The notes under the pieces are model-generated. The model was not told the origin of the DNA. It was given only the letters and a program-made list of their open reading frames with translations, and searched no databases. This document shows, one piece after another, positions 20,632-29,648 of a DNA stretch of 64,000 nt. Location of the stretch: NCBI RefSeq assembly GCF_009720775.1, contig NZ_WNKW01000001.1, positions 744,001 through 808,000 on the forward strand. Reading direction: 5' to 3'. The DNA is from Pseudoduganella danionis. GTDB taxonomy: Bacteria; Pseudomonadota; Gammaproteobacteria; Burkholderiales; Burkholderiaceae_D. Position numbers and translations under genes: made by a program. Positions within the stretch are counted from its first letter, which is position 1. Each line of letters opens with the position of its first letter.

Positions 20632-22327
20632 GAAGAAAATTCTGCTCCCGCTGGCGCTGGCCAGCGCCTGTTTCGCTGCCTATGCTGCGCCGGCCAATGT
20701 GGCCGAGCTGCAGCGCATGACCAAGCGCTTTGCTCCTGTAGCGCTGACGGCCGATACCAGTGCCCTGTCGGCTGGCGACAGAAAAGCCATCGCCAAACTG
20801 ATCGAAGCGGCCAAGATACTCGACGTGCTGCAACTGCGCCAGCGCTGGTCCGGCAACGAAGCCCTGTGGGCAGCGCTGCAAAAAGACCATAGCCCGCTGG
20901 GCAAGGCGCGGCAGGAATACTTCTGGCTCAACAAAGGCCCATGGTCCATCCTCGACGACCACCAGCGTTTCCTGCCAGCCGAACTGGCCGGCATCGCCAT
21001 CCCTGAAAAGAAACCCGCAGCGGCCAATTTCTACCCTGAGGGCGCCAGCAAGCAGGCGCTGGAAAGCTGGATCAACGCACTGCCTGCGGCCGACAAGGAA
21101 CAGGCCCAGTGGTTCTTCACCACCATCCGCCAGAATGCGGCTGGCCAGTTCGTCGCCGTCAAATATTCGGACGAATACAAGCCCGAGCTGGAGCGCGCGG
21201 CAGCCTTGCTGAAGCAGGCCGCAGCCGATACGGATAACGCCTCGCTGAAAAAATTCCTCACCCTGCGTGCCGATGCATTCCTCAGCAACGACTATCTGGC
21301 ATCGGACTTCGCGTGGATGGATCTCGATGCGCCAGTCGATGTCACGATCGGCCCTTACGAGACGTATAACGATGAACTGTTCGGCTACAAGGCGGCGTTC
21401 GAAGCCTATGTGAATATCCGCGACGAGAAGGAAACCCGCAAGCTGGACTTCTTCGCCCAGCATATGCAGGAGCTGGAAGACAATCTGCCGCTCGATGCAC
21501 AATACCGCAATCCGAAAGTCGGCGCAGCAGCGCCTATGGTGGTGGTGAATCAGGTGTATGGCGCAGGCGATGGCAATATGGGTGTGCAGACGGCGGCCTA
21601 CAATCTGCCCAACGACGAGCGCATCATCAGCCAGCGCGGTTCCAAGCGCGTGATGCTGAAGAACGTACAGGAAGCCAAATTCAAGGCCACGCTGACGCCG
21701 ATTTCCAAGCTGGTGCTGAAGAAGGCCGACCAGCACGATCTGGATTTCGATTCCTTCTTCACCCATATTCTGGCGCATGAAATCATGCACGGTCTGGGTC
21801 CGCACAGCACGCGCCTGAACGGTGCCGAGTCGACGCCGCGCCAGGATCTGAAGGAAACCTATTCCACCATCGAGGAAGCCAAGGCCGATATCACCGGCCT
21901 GTATGCGCTGGCCTATATGATGGACAAAGGCCAACTGGCCGGCACGCTGGGGCAGGGCGCTGCCGCCGAACGCAAGCTGTACACCACCTTCCTCGCATCG
22001 GCCTTCCGCACGCTGCATTTCGGCCTGACGGATTCGCATGCGCGCGGCATGGCGATACAGGTGAACTATCTGCTCGACAAGGGCGGCTTCGTGGCCCACG
22101 GCGATGGCACGTTTTCGGTCAACTTCAAGCAAATCAGGCAGGCGGTGACGGATCTCGATCGCGAGTTCCTGACCATCGAAGCGACGGGGGACTATGCGCG
22201 TGCCCAGGCCATGATCAGCAAATATGTGGTGATCCGTCCCGAAGTGCAGAAGGCGCTGGACAAGATGAAAGTGGTGCCCAACGATATACGGCCAGCGTTC
22301 ACCACGGCGGCCCAGCTCGTGAAATAA
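20630..22327 (+). CDS. Exported zinc metallohydrolase, M49 (dipeptidyl-peptidase III)-like
   Basis: 565 residues. A signal peptide occupies residues 1-20 (MKKILLPLALASACFAAYAA). The putative zinc site is LAHEIMHGLGPHS (HEIMH, 383-387) plus EEAKADITGLY at about 415-425. The second block closely resembles the EECRAE block of dipeptidyl-peptidase III, while the first is a plain HExxH rather than the HExxxH of classic DPP III. Whole-length size fits the bacterial M49-like group often annotated as Zn-dependent hydrolase. Peptidase activity is inferred. The translation start is buried in a perfect hairpin, and a strong terminator follows the stop, so it is probably monocistronic. Confidence 0.7.
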   Translation: MKKILLPLALASACFAAYAAPANVAELQRMTKRFAPVALTADTSALSAGDRKAIAKLIEAAKILDVLQLRQRWSGNEALWAALQKDHSPLGKARQEYFWLNKGPWSILDDHQRFLPAELAGIAIPEKKPAAANFYPEGASKQALESWINALPAADKEQAQWFFTTIRQNAAGQFVAVKYSDEYKPELERAAALLKQAAADTDNASLKKFLTLRADAFLSNDYLASDFAWMDLDAPVDVTIGPYETYNDELFGYKAAFEAYVNIRDEKETRKLDFFAQHMQELEDNLPLDAQYRNPKVGAAAPMVVVNQVYGAGDGNMGVQTAAYNLPNDERIISQRGSKRVMLKNVQEAKFKATLTPISKLVLKKADQHDLDFDSFFTHILAHEIMHGLGPHSTRLNGAESTPRQDLKETYSTIEEAKADITGLYALAYMMDKGQLAGTLGQGAAAERKLYTTFLASAFRTLHFGLTDSHARGMAIQVNYLLDKGGFVAHGDGTFSVNFKQIRQAVTDLDREFLTIEATGDYARAQAMISKYVVIRPEVQKALDKMKVVPNDIRPAFTTAAQLVK

Positions 22328-22340
22328 GCACGCCAGCCAG

Positions 22341-22377
22341 CCGGAACGGCGCTTGCCGTTCCGGCATACTTTTTTTA
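22341..22377 (+). terminator. Terminator after the M49-like gene
   Basis: CCGGAACGGC, 4-nt loop, GCCGTTCCGG, then a run of T residues at 22370-22377, beginning 13 bp after the stop codon. Confidence 0.85.
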
Positions 22378-22454
22378 CTACGTAGAAATAAAGCGTTGTA
22401 GATCCTTCCATACGGCAATTTTTCTTGCCATCCGCATGCTACAGTCTGATCACC

Positions 22455-23123
22455 ATGATCAAGCACTGTCTGCCCCTGTTAGCCCTTGCCCTGTACGCTG
22501 CCAGCGTGCCTGCAGCCGAACTGACGGCGCAGGAAATCCGCTGGCTCAGCGCAGGCAGCAGCGTGCTGGCCTATGCCAAGCAGACTCTGCAGCTCCCGCT
22601 CGATATCACCGTGCAGCCGCAGGCGCGCGCCAGCGATGTGCCGCTGGCGCTCGGCTATCAGGATGGGCGCTGCAAGCTGGTGCTGTCGCTGCGCGGCAAC
22701 CCGCATAGCGAAGATGTGCTGGCCGGTGTGCCGGCCGAGCAGCATGGCTGGATGATAGAGGCCATGGTGGCGCACGAAATCGGCCACTGCTGGCGCTATG
22801 TGCAGGGTGCATGGCACAGCCTGCCTGCGGGTTTTGAACAGGCCGCCAGTGCGCCCGAACTGGCGCTACAGGAAACCCGGCGCGAAGAAGGCTATGCCGA
22901 TCTGGTGGCGCTGGCGTGGACGGCGCAGCGCCAGCCGCAGCGCTATGCGGCAGTGCTGGGCTGGTTGCAGAAGGTGCGTGAGCCCGCCGCGACTGTGCAA
23001 GGCAGCCACAGCACGGCAGCATGGCTGCAGTTGGCGCCCTCGGCCGGCGTATTCGGCGATGCCACGCTATGGCAGCAGCGCGTCGACCAACTATGGTTGC
23101 AAGGCTTGCAGCACGATCAGTGA
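22455..23123 (+). CDS. Exported hypothetical protein with an HEIGH zinc-site motif
   Basis: 222 residues from the ATG of MIKHCLPLLALALYAASVPA, a clear signal peptide cleaved near residue 20; a start ten codons earlier is less likely. MVAHEIGHCWRYVQG contains HExxH (107-111), and RREEGYADLVALAW (about 142-155) could supply the third metal ligand. This pattern suggests a small secreted metallopeptidase (inference). I do not recognise the family. It lies between the M49-like gene and a BON-domain gene, all encoding exported products on the same strand. Confidence 0.65.
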   Translation: MIKHCLPLLALALYAASVPAAELTAQEIRWLSAGSSVLAYAKQTLQLPLDITVQPQARASDVPLALGYQDGRCKLVLSLRGNPHSEDVLAGVPAEQHGWMIEAMVAHEIGHCWRYVQGAWHSLPAGFEQAASAPELALQETRREEGYADLVALAWTAQRQPQRYAAVLGWLQKVREPAATVQGSHSTAAWLQLAPSAGVFGDATLWQQRVDQLWLQGLQHDQ

Positions 23124-23226
23124 GCTGACGCCCGCTAGCGATTTTGCAACTTTGTACGTTTCCGCACAGATGCTCAGCGCGCGACGGCGTTTAATGTGTC
23201 CACCAACTACCATAAAGGGACACATC

Positions 23227-23940
23227 ATGAACAAACTGCTCTTACTCGTGATGGCGACGGCTACCAGTGCCAGTTTCGCTGCGTCGGCGCCGAACAACGA
23301 TACTGTGGCTTACAAAAACGCCACCCAGAAGGCTGCGGCCGAATACAAATCGGCCAAAGACGCGTGCGATGCGCAATCCGGCACGGGCAAGGATGTCTGC
23401 ATTGAAACGGCCAAGGTCGCGCGCGCCAATAGCGAAGCACAAGCGGCCATGCAGTACCGCAACGACAAGAAGACTATGCAGAAGGCCCAGACCGAAGTGG
23501 CCGATGCCAATTACAATCTGGCCAAGGCCCGCTGCGCACCGATGACGGGGGCGGACAAGTCGGGCTGTCTGGATACGGCCAAGTCGGCCCATGTGGCAGC
23601 CGTCAACGATGCCAAGGAAGGCCGCCAGATGGCCGATGCCGCGCAGACGGGCATCGATTGCAGCAGTATGACGGGCGCCGATAAAGTGGGTTGCGAAACC
23701 CGCTCAAAAACTGCGCAGGCACGCGATACCATGGCCGATACCATGATCACCACCAAGGTAAAAACGGAGCTGCTGGCCGAGCCTAGCCTGAAGTCGCTCG
23801 ACGTGCATGTGGAAACCACCAACGGTACGGTCATGCTGAGCGGCTTCGTGCCTTCGCAGGCGGAGGTGGACAAGGCCGTGGATGTGGCGCGCAACGTCAA
23901 AGGCGTCAATAAAGTGCAGAGTTCGCTGCGCATCAAATAA
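23227..23940 (+). CDS. Exported BON-domain protein
   Basis: 237 residues from the ATG preceded by AAAGGGA; the much longer in-frame reading from upstream is a fusion with out-of-frame sequence and was not used. Signal peptide at 1-19 (MNKLLLLVMATATSASFAA). Residues about 20-165 are Ala/Lys-rich and contain two repeats of the type C-x-MTGADK-x-GC at about 100-110 and 140-155, giving regularly spaced cysteines. Residues about 170-237 form a BON domain (TTKVKTELLAEPSLKSLDVHVETTNGTVMLSGFV...NKVQSSLRI), found in OsmY-like periplasmic proteins thought to bind membranes. Role probably envelope stress or maintenance (inference). Confidence 0.75.
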   Translation: MNKLLLLVMATATSASFAASAPNNDTVAYKNATQKAAAEYKSAKDACDAQSGTGKDVCIETAKVARANSEAQAAMQYRNDKKTMQKAQTEVADANYNLAKARCAPMTGADKSGCLDTAKSAHVAAVNDAKEGRQMADAAQTGIDCSSMTGADKVGCETRSKTAQARDTMADTMITTKVKTELLAEPSLKSLDVHVETTNGTVMLSGFVPSQAEVDKAVDVARNVKGVNKVQSSLRIK

Positions 23941-24041
23941 AGACTGGCCCAAGATAGGGAAGATCAGCCTCGGATGATGAAATAACAAGGTTGTTGTTTC
24001 GCCTTGTGGCGTGTGTTTTTCCCAACATCATTTACTTTTTT

Positions 24042-24065
24042 ACGCCCTCCGGGGCGTTTTTTTTT
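24042..24065 (+). terminator. Terminator in the gap after the BON-domain gene
   Basis: ACGCCC (24042-24047), 4-nt loop, GGGCGT (24052-24057), then nine T residues (24057-24065). It lies 100 bp beyond the BON gene stop. Confidence 0.8.
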
Positions 24066-24440
24066 GCCTGCATGATCTATCTGAGCCATTACAGCGGGTG
24101 AGATAAATGAAACCAATCACCGTGCGCACGGATGCTCGCTCGGTGATTGATTTTAAACAGGAAAGTGAAATTTTCTCATGATTAATTAATTGATAAAAAT
24201 AAACATGAGTAATTATTTTAATAATTTCAAGATAGATTTTTAGGCAATTTCTGACACATTTGGTAACACTTTTCAAGAACTTTTATGAAAAATATATTCC
24301 AATTCAACAAGTTTAAGTTGCAAAAATTCAATAATATATTTTTATCACACTTCGGCTATCTGGGATGTATCACACATGGGATAGGCGGGTTTCTCAAATA
24401 GAAAACATTTTCCAAAAGAAATCACAAAGGGATCGTAAAC
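24066..24440 (+). other. AT-rich untranslated region upstream of the PEP-CTERM protease
   Basis: About 375 bp, much richer in A/T than the surrounding genes, with no convincing gene. It contains a perfect 9-bp inverted repeat CAATCACCG/CGGTGATTG (24114-24122 and 24141-24149) with an 18-nt loop that itself includes the palindrome GTGCGCAC. I looked for a sigma54-type GG-N10-GC promoter, known for some PEP-CTERM regulons, and did not find a convincing one. Confidence 0.45.
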
Positions 24441-25547
24441 ATGACCTTCGGAACCAAACAATTCAAGCTCGCTGCACTGACCGCTGCCCTGCTGTTTGCT
24501 GCCTCGGCACAAGCATCGAACGAGAAGACCGCTGATCTCGGCTCGCTCAATCCAATGACGGGCAATACCTCGGCGCCATCGAACTGGCGCTTCACCGTCG
24601 GCCAGAGCTTTAATGGTGTGGTGGGTGCACTGGACGGCGTTGCTCGTCTGAGCTTCACCAATGCTGACGGTAACTGGGCATGTTCGGGTTCTCTGCTGGC
24701 CGGTGGTCAGTACGTACTGACGGCAGCACACTGCGCCGATGATTTCACCAAAATGACTGTACAGTTCGGTTGGCAGGATGGTAAGGCCGCGATCACCCGT
24801 AACGTTTCGGTAGGCAATGCTTACGTGAACAAACGCTGGACCGGTGCGCTCGATACCGGTGCTGACATTGCGATTCTGAAACTGGATACCGCAGTTACCA
24901 CCATCAATGGTTACAAGCTGAGCACCACCAACGACGTCGGCAAAGAATATCTGATGGCTGGCTACGGCACCACTCAGTTGGCTACCACCAACTCGGCGAC
25001 CAACTGGAATGATGGCAACTGGGGCCATTATGCTTACAACCGTTTTGATGTGGACAGCCAGACCTTCAACCGCGTTGCCGGTGACTATGGCGTGTATGAT
25101 TATGACCCAAGCTTTTACGCGCCTGGCGCCACCTACATGAGCGACTTCGATAACGGTACTGCTGCACGTAACACGCTGGGCCGTATGGCTGGCGTAACTG
25201 GTAACAACTGGACTAGCGATACGGGTCTGGGTGCGCGCGAAGGTCTGATTGCCGGTGGTGACTCGGGCGGTGGCGACTTCGTCTGGAATGGCACGGAATG
25301 GCTGCTGTCGGGCGTGCACTCGTGGGGCTGGCAAGGTAGCGAAGCCTGCCCAGATTTTAAACTGGGTGGCTGTGACAATGCCATCAGAAACACCTCCAGC
25401 TATGGCGACCTGTCCGGCTCGACCGCGACCTACTCGCACGTTGCATGGATCAACTCGGTGACCGCCGTACCAGAACCAGAAACCTATGCCATGCTGCTGG
25501 CAGGTCTGGGTCTGATCGGTGTAGCCCGTCGCCGCAAACAGCAATAA
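24441..25547 (+). CDS. Secreted trypsin-like (S1) serine protease with PEP-CTERM anchor
   Basis: 368 residues. Signal peptide 1-25. Catalytic triad visible: LTAAHC (His97), GADIAILKL (Asp142) and AGGDSGGGDF (Ser275). The C-terminus is a canonical PEP-CTERM sorting tail: VPEPETYAMLLAGLGLIGVA followed by RRRKQQ, i.e. PEP motif, hydrophobic helix and basic end. Exosortase is expected to cleave the tail during export, leaving the protease on the cell surface or in the biofilm matrix (family knowledge). No exosortase gene is in this window. Preceded by an unusual AT-rich leader and followed by a strong terminator. Confidence 0.88.
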   Translation: MTFGTKQFKLAALTAALLFAASAQASNEKTADLGSLNPMTGNTSAPSNWRFTVGQSFNGVVGALDGVARLSFTNADGNWACSGSLLAGGQYVLTAAHCADDFTKMTVQFGWQDGKAAITRNVSVGNAYVNKRWTGALDTGADIAILKLDTAVTTINGYKLSTTNDVGKEYLMAGYGTTQLATTNSATNWNDGNWGHYAYNRFDVDSQTFNRVAGDYGVYDYDPSFYAPGATYMSDFDNGTAARNTLGRMAGVTGNNWTSDTGLGAREGLIAGGDSGGGDFVWNGTEWLLSGVHSWGWQGSEACPDFKLGGCDNAIRNTSSYGDLSGSTATYSHVAWINSVTAVPEPETYAMLLAGLGLIGVARRRKQQ

Positions 25548-25563
25548 TCGCTGAAATCAAATA

Positions 25564-25607
25564 CGCCCCGGATGTCTGGTTGAGGCCAGCATCCGGGGCG
25601 GCTTGTT
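25564..25607. terminator. Hairpin terminator between convergent genes
   Basis: Perfect 11-bp stem, CGCCCCGGATG / CATCCGGGGCG (25564-25574 and 25590-25600), between the stop codons of the convergent S1 and S9 protease genes; a short T-rich stretch follows on the plus side. Confidence 0.65.
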
Positions 25608-25618
25608 TCTGGCCCTGC

Positions 25619-27733
25619 CTATTTCAAGTACTTGGCCAGCCAGCCGTGCACTTCCTTGTAGAAGTAGCGGCTGTTCTCGCCTTTGAGGATCCAGTGATTT
25701 TCGTCGGGGAAGACCAGCAGCTTGGCCGGTACATTCAGGCGGTGCTGCAGCGCATAGTTCATCAGCGCGTTATTCGCTGGCACGCGATAGTCAAGTTCGC
25801 CTACGGAGATCAGGATGGGGGCCGTGAAGCCCGTACCTTTGGCGTGGTTGCCGGCCTGTAGTACGGGGCTTTGTTCGCGCCACACGGGCTGGTCGCCCCA
25901 GACGGGGCCGCCGCTGTTGACTTCGCGGCCATGGATGCTGTCGCTGGTACCCCATTGCATGATCAGATCCATTTCGCCTGCGTGCGAAACGATGGCCTTG
26001 TAGCGCGTGCTGGTGGCTTGCAGCCAGTTGGCCAGGTGGCCGCCGTAGCTGGCGCCGCCTGCGGCGAGGCGGCTGCCATCGATATAGCTGTATTTCTTGA
26101 CTGCTTCATCAACGGCTTCGTTGATTTCATCGGCCGGACCCTTGAGCGGATCGCCCTGGATGGCGCGGGCGAATTCTTCGCCATAGCCGGTCGAGCCTTT
26201 ATAGTCCGTCAGCAGCACCACATAGCCGGGCTGGGCCAGCAGGTGGTAATTCCAGCGCAGCACGAACTGGTCGCGCCACATATTCGCCGCGCCGCCATGG
26301 ATGACGGCGAACAGTGGATATTTTTTGGCCGGATCGAAGTTGGCCGGCTTCACCAGCATATTGTGGATCATGCGGCCATCGCTGGCTTTGAACCAGAAGT
26401 GCTCGGGCGCCTGCCAGTCTATGCTGGCGGCGCGCTCCGTGTTGAAGCTGGTCAGGCGCTTGGGACCGTTCTGGCCGAAGGCATACACTTCAGGCGGATT
26501 GATGGACGATTCCCACACACCCACCATGGCTTTGCCGCCCGCGGCCAGCGAGTTGATGCTGCCGGTCGGCAGCGATTTTTCAGCACGCAGATCGCCGCCC
26601 TGCAGATTCATCGAGTGCAGCTGTTCCAGGCCCGCGTGTTCGTAGCTGAACACCACGCGGTTGCTGCCGGCAGGCAGTACGTAGCGCGAGATCGAGCGGT
26701 CCAGCGTCGCTGTCAGGACTTTCGGTGTAGTGCTGGTGAACGGCCATGCAAAGCTGATCAGGCGCGTCACGTCATACACTTTGCCTTCCTGCTCCGCTTC
26801 CGTCAGCGCAAACAGGGCTTTGCCTTCATTGCCGAATTTCAGGCCATGGTAGCTGTGGCGGTCGCGCGTGAGCTGCTGCGGTTCGCCGCCTGCCACGGAC
26901 ATGCTGTAGATCTGGGTATAGCCGCTGGCGCGCGCCAGTTCATCGCGGTTGGTGGACGCAATGAACAGCACGGTTTTGCCATCGGGCGCCCACAGCGCTT
27001 CGAGTGACTGGCCATCATCGCCCTGGGCACCGCCAAAACCGGGCAGGGTCACCAGACGGGTGCTGCTGAGCAGGTCGCGCGGTTTGGCGCCGGGCTCGGC
27101 ATCCATCACGAACAGGCGTACCTTTTTATCGTCCAGCCATTTGTCGAAAAAGCGCGGCGGGAAGGTTTCATAGGCGCGCGCCGAATACTTGCGATCCTTG
27201 TGTTCCTTGGCCGACTTCTTGATGTCGTCTTCCGAGCCATTGCCCGGATAGATGTCGCTGACGAACAGCAGCTGCTTGCCGTCCGGGCTGTAGCGTGGTG
27301 CACGGGCACCCAGCGTCAGGCTGGTCAGGCGCTGTGCTTCGCCACCCGTCTGCAGGTCGAGGCGGTAGATCTGGGCCGCCTCGTCGCCATCGCGCTTGGC
27401 GACGAACACTAGATAGCGGCTGTCGGGCGACCAGTTCAGGCTGCCTTCACTGCCTTTGCTGAAAGTCAGGCGGCGCGCTGGCGTGTCGTCGTTGAGGGCT
27501 TTGATCCACAGGTCGGACCACTGTTCTTTGCTGTCGTATGCGGGGTCGGTAACAGAAAATACGGCCCATTTACCGTCCGGACTAGGCAAGGGCGCGCCGA
27601 CGCGCTTCATCAGCCACACATCTTCGTGGGTGATCGCATGTTTGGCCGTATTGTCTTCGGTGGCGGCGAGCACAGGCTGGCTCAAGCCGACAGAAATTAA
27701 CATGGCGATAAGGGAAAGTCGCGGTATAGTCAT
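25619..27733 (-). CDS. Exported S9 family prolyl oligopeptidase-type peptidase
   Basis: 704 residues from the ATG of MTIPRLSLIAMLISVGLSQPVLA (signal peptide about 1-23); a start 20 codons upstream adds no sensible sequence. Residues 40-430 form a beta-propeller with repeated SPDGK/SPDSRYL blades. The C-terminal alpha/beta hydrolase has GASYGG with nucleophile Ser562, then GELDYRVP (Asp) and DENHWI (His). It resembles dipeptidyl aminopeptidase/acylaminoacyl peptidases that trim oligopeptides, here in the periplasm. It is divergent from the phzF gene with about 100 bp between starts. Confidence 0.9.
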   Translation of the reverse strand: MTIPRLSLIAMLISVGLSQPVLAATEDNTAKHAITHEDVWLMKRVGAPLPSPDGKWAVFSVTDPAYDSKEQWSDLWIKALNDDTPARRLTFSKGSEGSLNWSPDSRYLVFVAKRDGDEAAQIYRLDLQTGGEAQRLTSLTLGARAPRYSPDGKQLLFVSDIYPGNGSEDDIKKSAKEHKDRKYSARAYETFPPRFFDKWLDDKKVRLFVMDAEPGAKPRDLLSSTRLVTLPGFGGAQGDDGQSLEALWAPDGKTVLFIASTNRDELARASGYTQIYSMSVAGGEPQQLTRDRHSYHGLKFGNEGKALFALTEAEQEGKVYDVTRLISFAWPFTSTTPKVLTATLDRSISRYVLPAGSNRVVFSYEHAGLEQLHSMNLQGGDLRAEKSLPTGSINSLAAGGKAMVGVWESSINPPEVYAFGQNGPKRLTSFNTERAASIDWQAPEHFWFKASDGRMIHNMLVKPANFDPAKKYPLFAVIHGGAANMWRDQFVLRWNYHLLAQPGYVVLLTDYKGSTGYGEEFARAIQGDPLKGPADEINEAVDEAVKKYSYIDGSRLAAGGASYGGHLANWLQATSTRYKAIVSHAGEMDLIMQWGTSDSIHGREVNSGGPVWGDQPVWREQSPVLQAGNHAKGTGFTAPILISVGELDYRVPANNALMNYALQHRLNVPAKLLVFPDENHWILKGENSRYFYKEVHGWLAKYLK

Positions 27734-27836
27734 GACGAGTTCGCTGGTAAGTCGGTGAAATATCATAGTGGCTAACTCTCTCATTGCTGTCAATCAAGAA
27801 GCTTTTCCATTTACCCCTTTCTATGGAGAACCAGCT

Positions 27837-28682
27837 ATGCAAACCATCATCAAAGTCCATCAGGTTGCTGCTTTTACCGCTGACGATCAAGGCGGCAATC
27901 CGGCCGGTGTGATGATACGTGCAGCCCTGCCCGACGAACGCGCCATGCAGGAAATTGCCAGAGAGATGGGGTATTCGGAAACCGTGTTTGCCGCGCCGGC
28001 CGGCGAGGGCTGGCGCGTGCGCTATTTCTCGCCGGATGGCGAAGTGCCATTCTGCGGCCATGCCACGATAGCGCTGGGTACCGTGCTGGCCCAGCAGCAT
28101 GGTGATGGCGTGTTCCCGCTGACGACCAACCATAGCGAGGTGGTGGTGGAAGCGCAGGCACGCGATGGTCTGGGTTTTGCCACCCTGCAGGCGCCGATGA
28201 CCAGCAGCCTGCCGGCGCCGCCGGCGCTGGTGCAGGCCGCGCTGCAACTGTTCGGCTACCGGCTGGCCGATCTGGACGACCGCATTCCGCCAGCCATCGC
28301 CAATGGCGGTGCCAGCCATTTGGTGCTGGCGCTGGTTAGCCGCGACAAGCTGCGTGCGATGCGCTACCAGCTCGCGGCCGGGCGCAGCCTGATGCAGCAA
28401 CATGGTTTGACGACGATTTCGCTAATCTATGCCGAAACGCCGCAGCGTTTCCATGCCCGCAATGCTTTCGCCTCCGGCGGCGTGTACGAAGATCCGGCCA
28501 CAGGGGCGGCTGCCGCGGCGCTGGCCGGCTATCTGCGCGACCTCGACTGGCCGCACGGCGGCAGCATCGCCATCGAGCAGGGAGTCGACATGGGCGCGCC
28601 CTGCCATCTACAGGCCAGCATACCGGACCAGCCCGGTGCCGCCATCCGCGTTTCGGGACGGGTGCGCATGATGGGGGAGTGA
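27837..28682 (+). CDS. PhzF family isomerase/epimerase-like protein
   Basis: 281 residues from the ATG preceded by GGAG; a longer in-frame start is unlikely. PhzF fold of two duplicated hot-dog-like halves: FTADDQGGNPAGVMI near the N-terminus, EMGYSETVFA with the catalytic Glu48, EVPFCGHATIALG, and ARNAFASGGVYEDPATGAAAAALAGYL in the second half. PhzF proper isomerises an intermediate of phenazine synthesis, but most bacterial homologues are of unknown substrate and no phenazine genes are nearby, so only the family name is safe. Confidence 0.88.
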   Translation: MQTIIKVHQVAAFTADDQGGNPAGVMIRAALPDERAMQEIAREMGYSETVFAAPAGEGWRVRYFSPDGEVPFCGHATIALGTVLAQQHGDGVFPLTTNHSEVVVEAQARDGLGFATLQAPMTSSLPAPPALVQAALQLFGYRLADLDDRIPPAIANGGASHLVLALVSRDKLRAMRYQLAAGRSLMQQHGLTTISLIYAETPQRFHARNAFASGGVYEDPATGAAAAALAGYLRDLDWPHGGSIAIEQGVDMGAPCHLQASIPDQPGAAIRVSGRVRMMGE

Positions 28683-28728
28683 GCGGCAATAATGGCTGAG
28701 GCGGCTGGGCAGCCTGAATCTCTCGTTC

Positions 28729-29508
28729 TTAATCCCACTTGTGGATCAGGCGCTCCAGTTCGCCACTTTTTTCGAGCTGGTAGAGCGCCCGTTCCAGCCG
28801 CTCGCGGGTTTGCGGTGCCAGCAATTTGCTGGTGGCGAAATATACGGGCGAGCTGAACATGACTTGCGGCAGGATACGGACCTTGCCGCTGTTACCCGTG
28901 CGTTCGAGCAGCTTGCGCAGATCGCGACCGCGGTGGAAGAACAGACGTCCGCGTCCGGCCACCAGCTTTTGCAAGTTGAGGACCTGATTGGCGGCGCTCT
29001 CGTCTATGGGGATGCCCCCTTGCGCGCGGATGATGTTACCCGCAGCAAAACCCCGGTTGATCAGTACCGTGTTGTCGGGCGCCAACTGGCGCAAGTCTTC
29101 CCAGCTAGTGATTTTGACGGGATCGTTGATGCGCGCCAGAAAATGGTATTCATTGTTGTACAGCGCAGGGCCGATAAACTGGAAGCGATGTTCCCGTTCG
29201 CCTATGCGCTGGACGGCGCAAGCCACGTCGAGCTGGCCATATTCGAGTTCCGAATAGGCGCGGATCAGTGGTTTCCAGTTCTGGTCGCCCACTATCTGGA
29301 GTTCCGGATCGAGCTGTTCGATGGCGCGGAACAGGTCGACGCACATGCCGACTATGCGCTCGCCGCCGCCAGCGATGAATTTGGGTTCCGTGCCTTCCTG
29401 CGCAGCCGTGCGGATGACGATGGCTTGTGCCGGCAGACTGATGGCCAGAAAGGCGAACGCAGCGCAGCCTGCCAGCCACGAGCCTAGTCTGCCACGCCAT
29501 GCCGCCAT
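28729..29508 (-). CDS. Periplasmic solute-binding protein, family 3 type
   Basis: 259 residues with a signal peptide (about 1-29, ending SLPAQA). The rest follows the SBP_bac_3 pattern: ERIVGMCVDLFRAIEQL, YGQLDVACAVQRIGEREHRFQFIGPALYNNEYHFLAR and EDLRQLAPDNTVLINRGFAAG. This family normally delivers amino acids to ABC permeases, but no permease or ATPase is adjacent, so this is an orphan binding protein or a sensor-like relative. Ligand unknown. Confidence 0.75.
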   Translation of the reverse strand: MAAWRGRLGSWLAGCAAFAFLAISLPAQAIVIRTAAQEGTEPKFIAGGGERIVGMCVDLFRAIEQLDPELQIVGDQNWKPLIRAYSELEYGQLDVACAVQRIGEREHRFQFIGPALYNNEYHFLARINDPVKITSWEDLRQLAPDNTVLINRGFAAGNIIRAQGGIPIDESAANQVLNLQKLVAGRGRLFFHRGRDLRKLLERTGNSGKVRILPQVMFSSPVYFATSKLLAPQTRERLERALYQLEKSGELERLIHKWD

Positions 29509-29648
29509 GCTGTCTCCTTTGCACTAATAATTGTCTAGCTTACACCACTATGGTGCAGACGTCAGTGCTGGATGGGAAGGGAGGTGTTGCAATGTGTCCC
29601 CATGGCTGCAGGCCGGGAGGAGGGTGTGGCTGGCTAGTGCACAGACGT

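Noticed and set aside
19859-22411. 850-residue minus-strand frame opposite the OMF and M49-like genes
   Set aside because: Spans two real genes and a terminator; amino-acid composition is that of a codon-bias shadow.
22798-23940. Continuous 380-residue frame that would fuse sequence upstream to the BON-domain protein
   Set aside because: The first ~143 residues are an alternate frame of the HEIGH gene and gap; an AAAGGGA and signal peptide mark the true start at 23227.
24040-24276. 78-residue minus-strand frame in the AT-rich gap
   Set aside because: Overlaps a terminator and the inverted repeat, has no ribosome-binding site and no coherent fold.
24066-24440. Possible sigma54 promoter for the PEP-CTERM protease
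   Set aside because: No convincing GG-N10-GC element was found; stretches such as TTGGTAACACTTTTCA lack the -12 GC.
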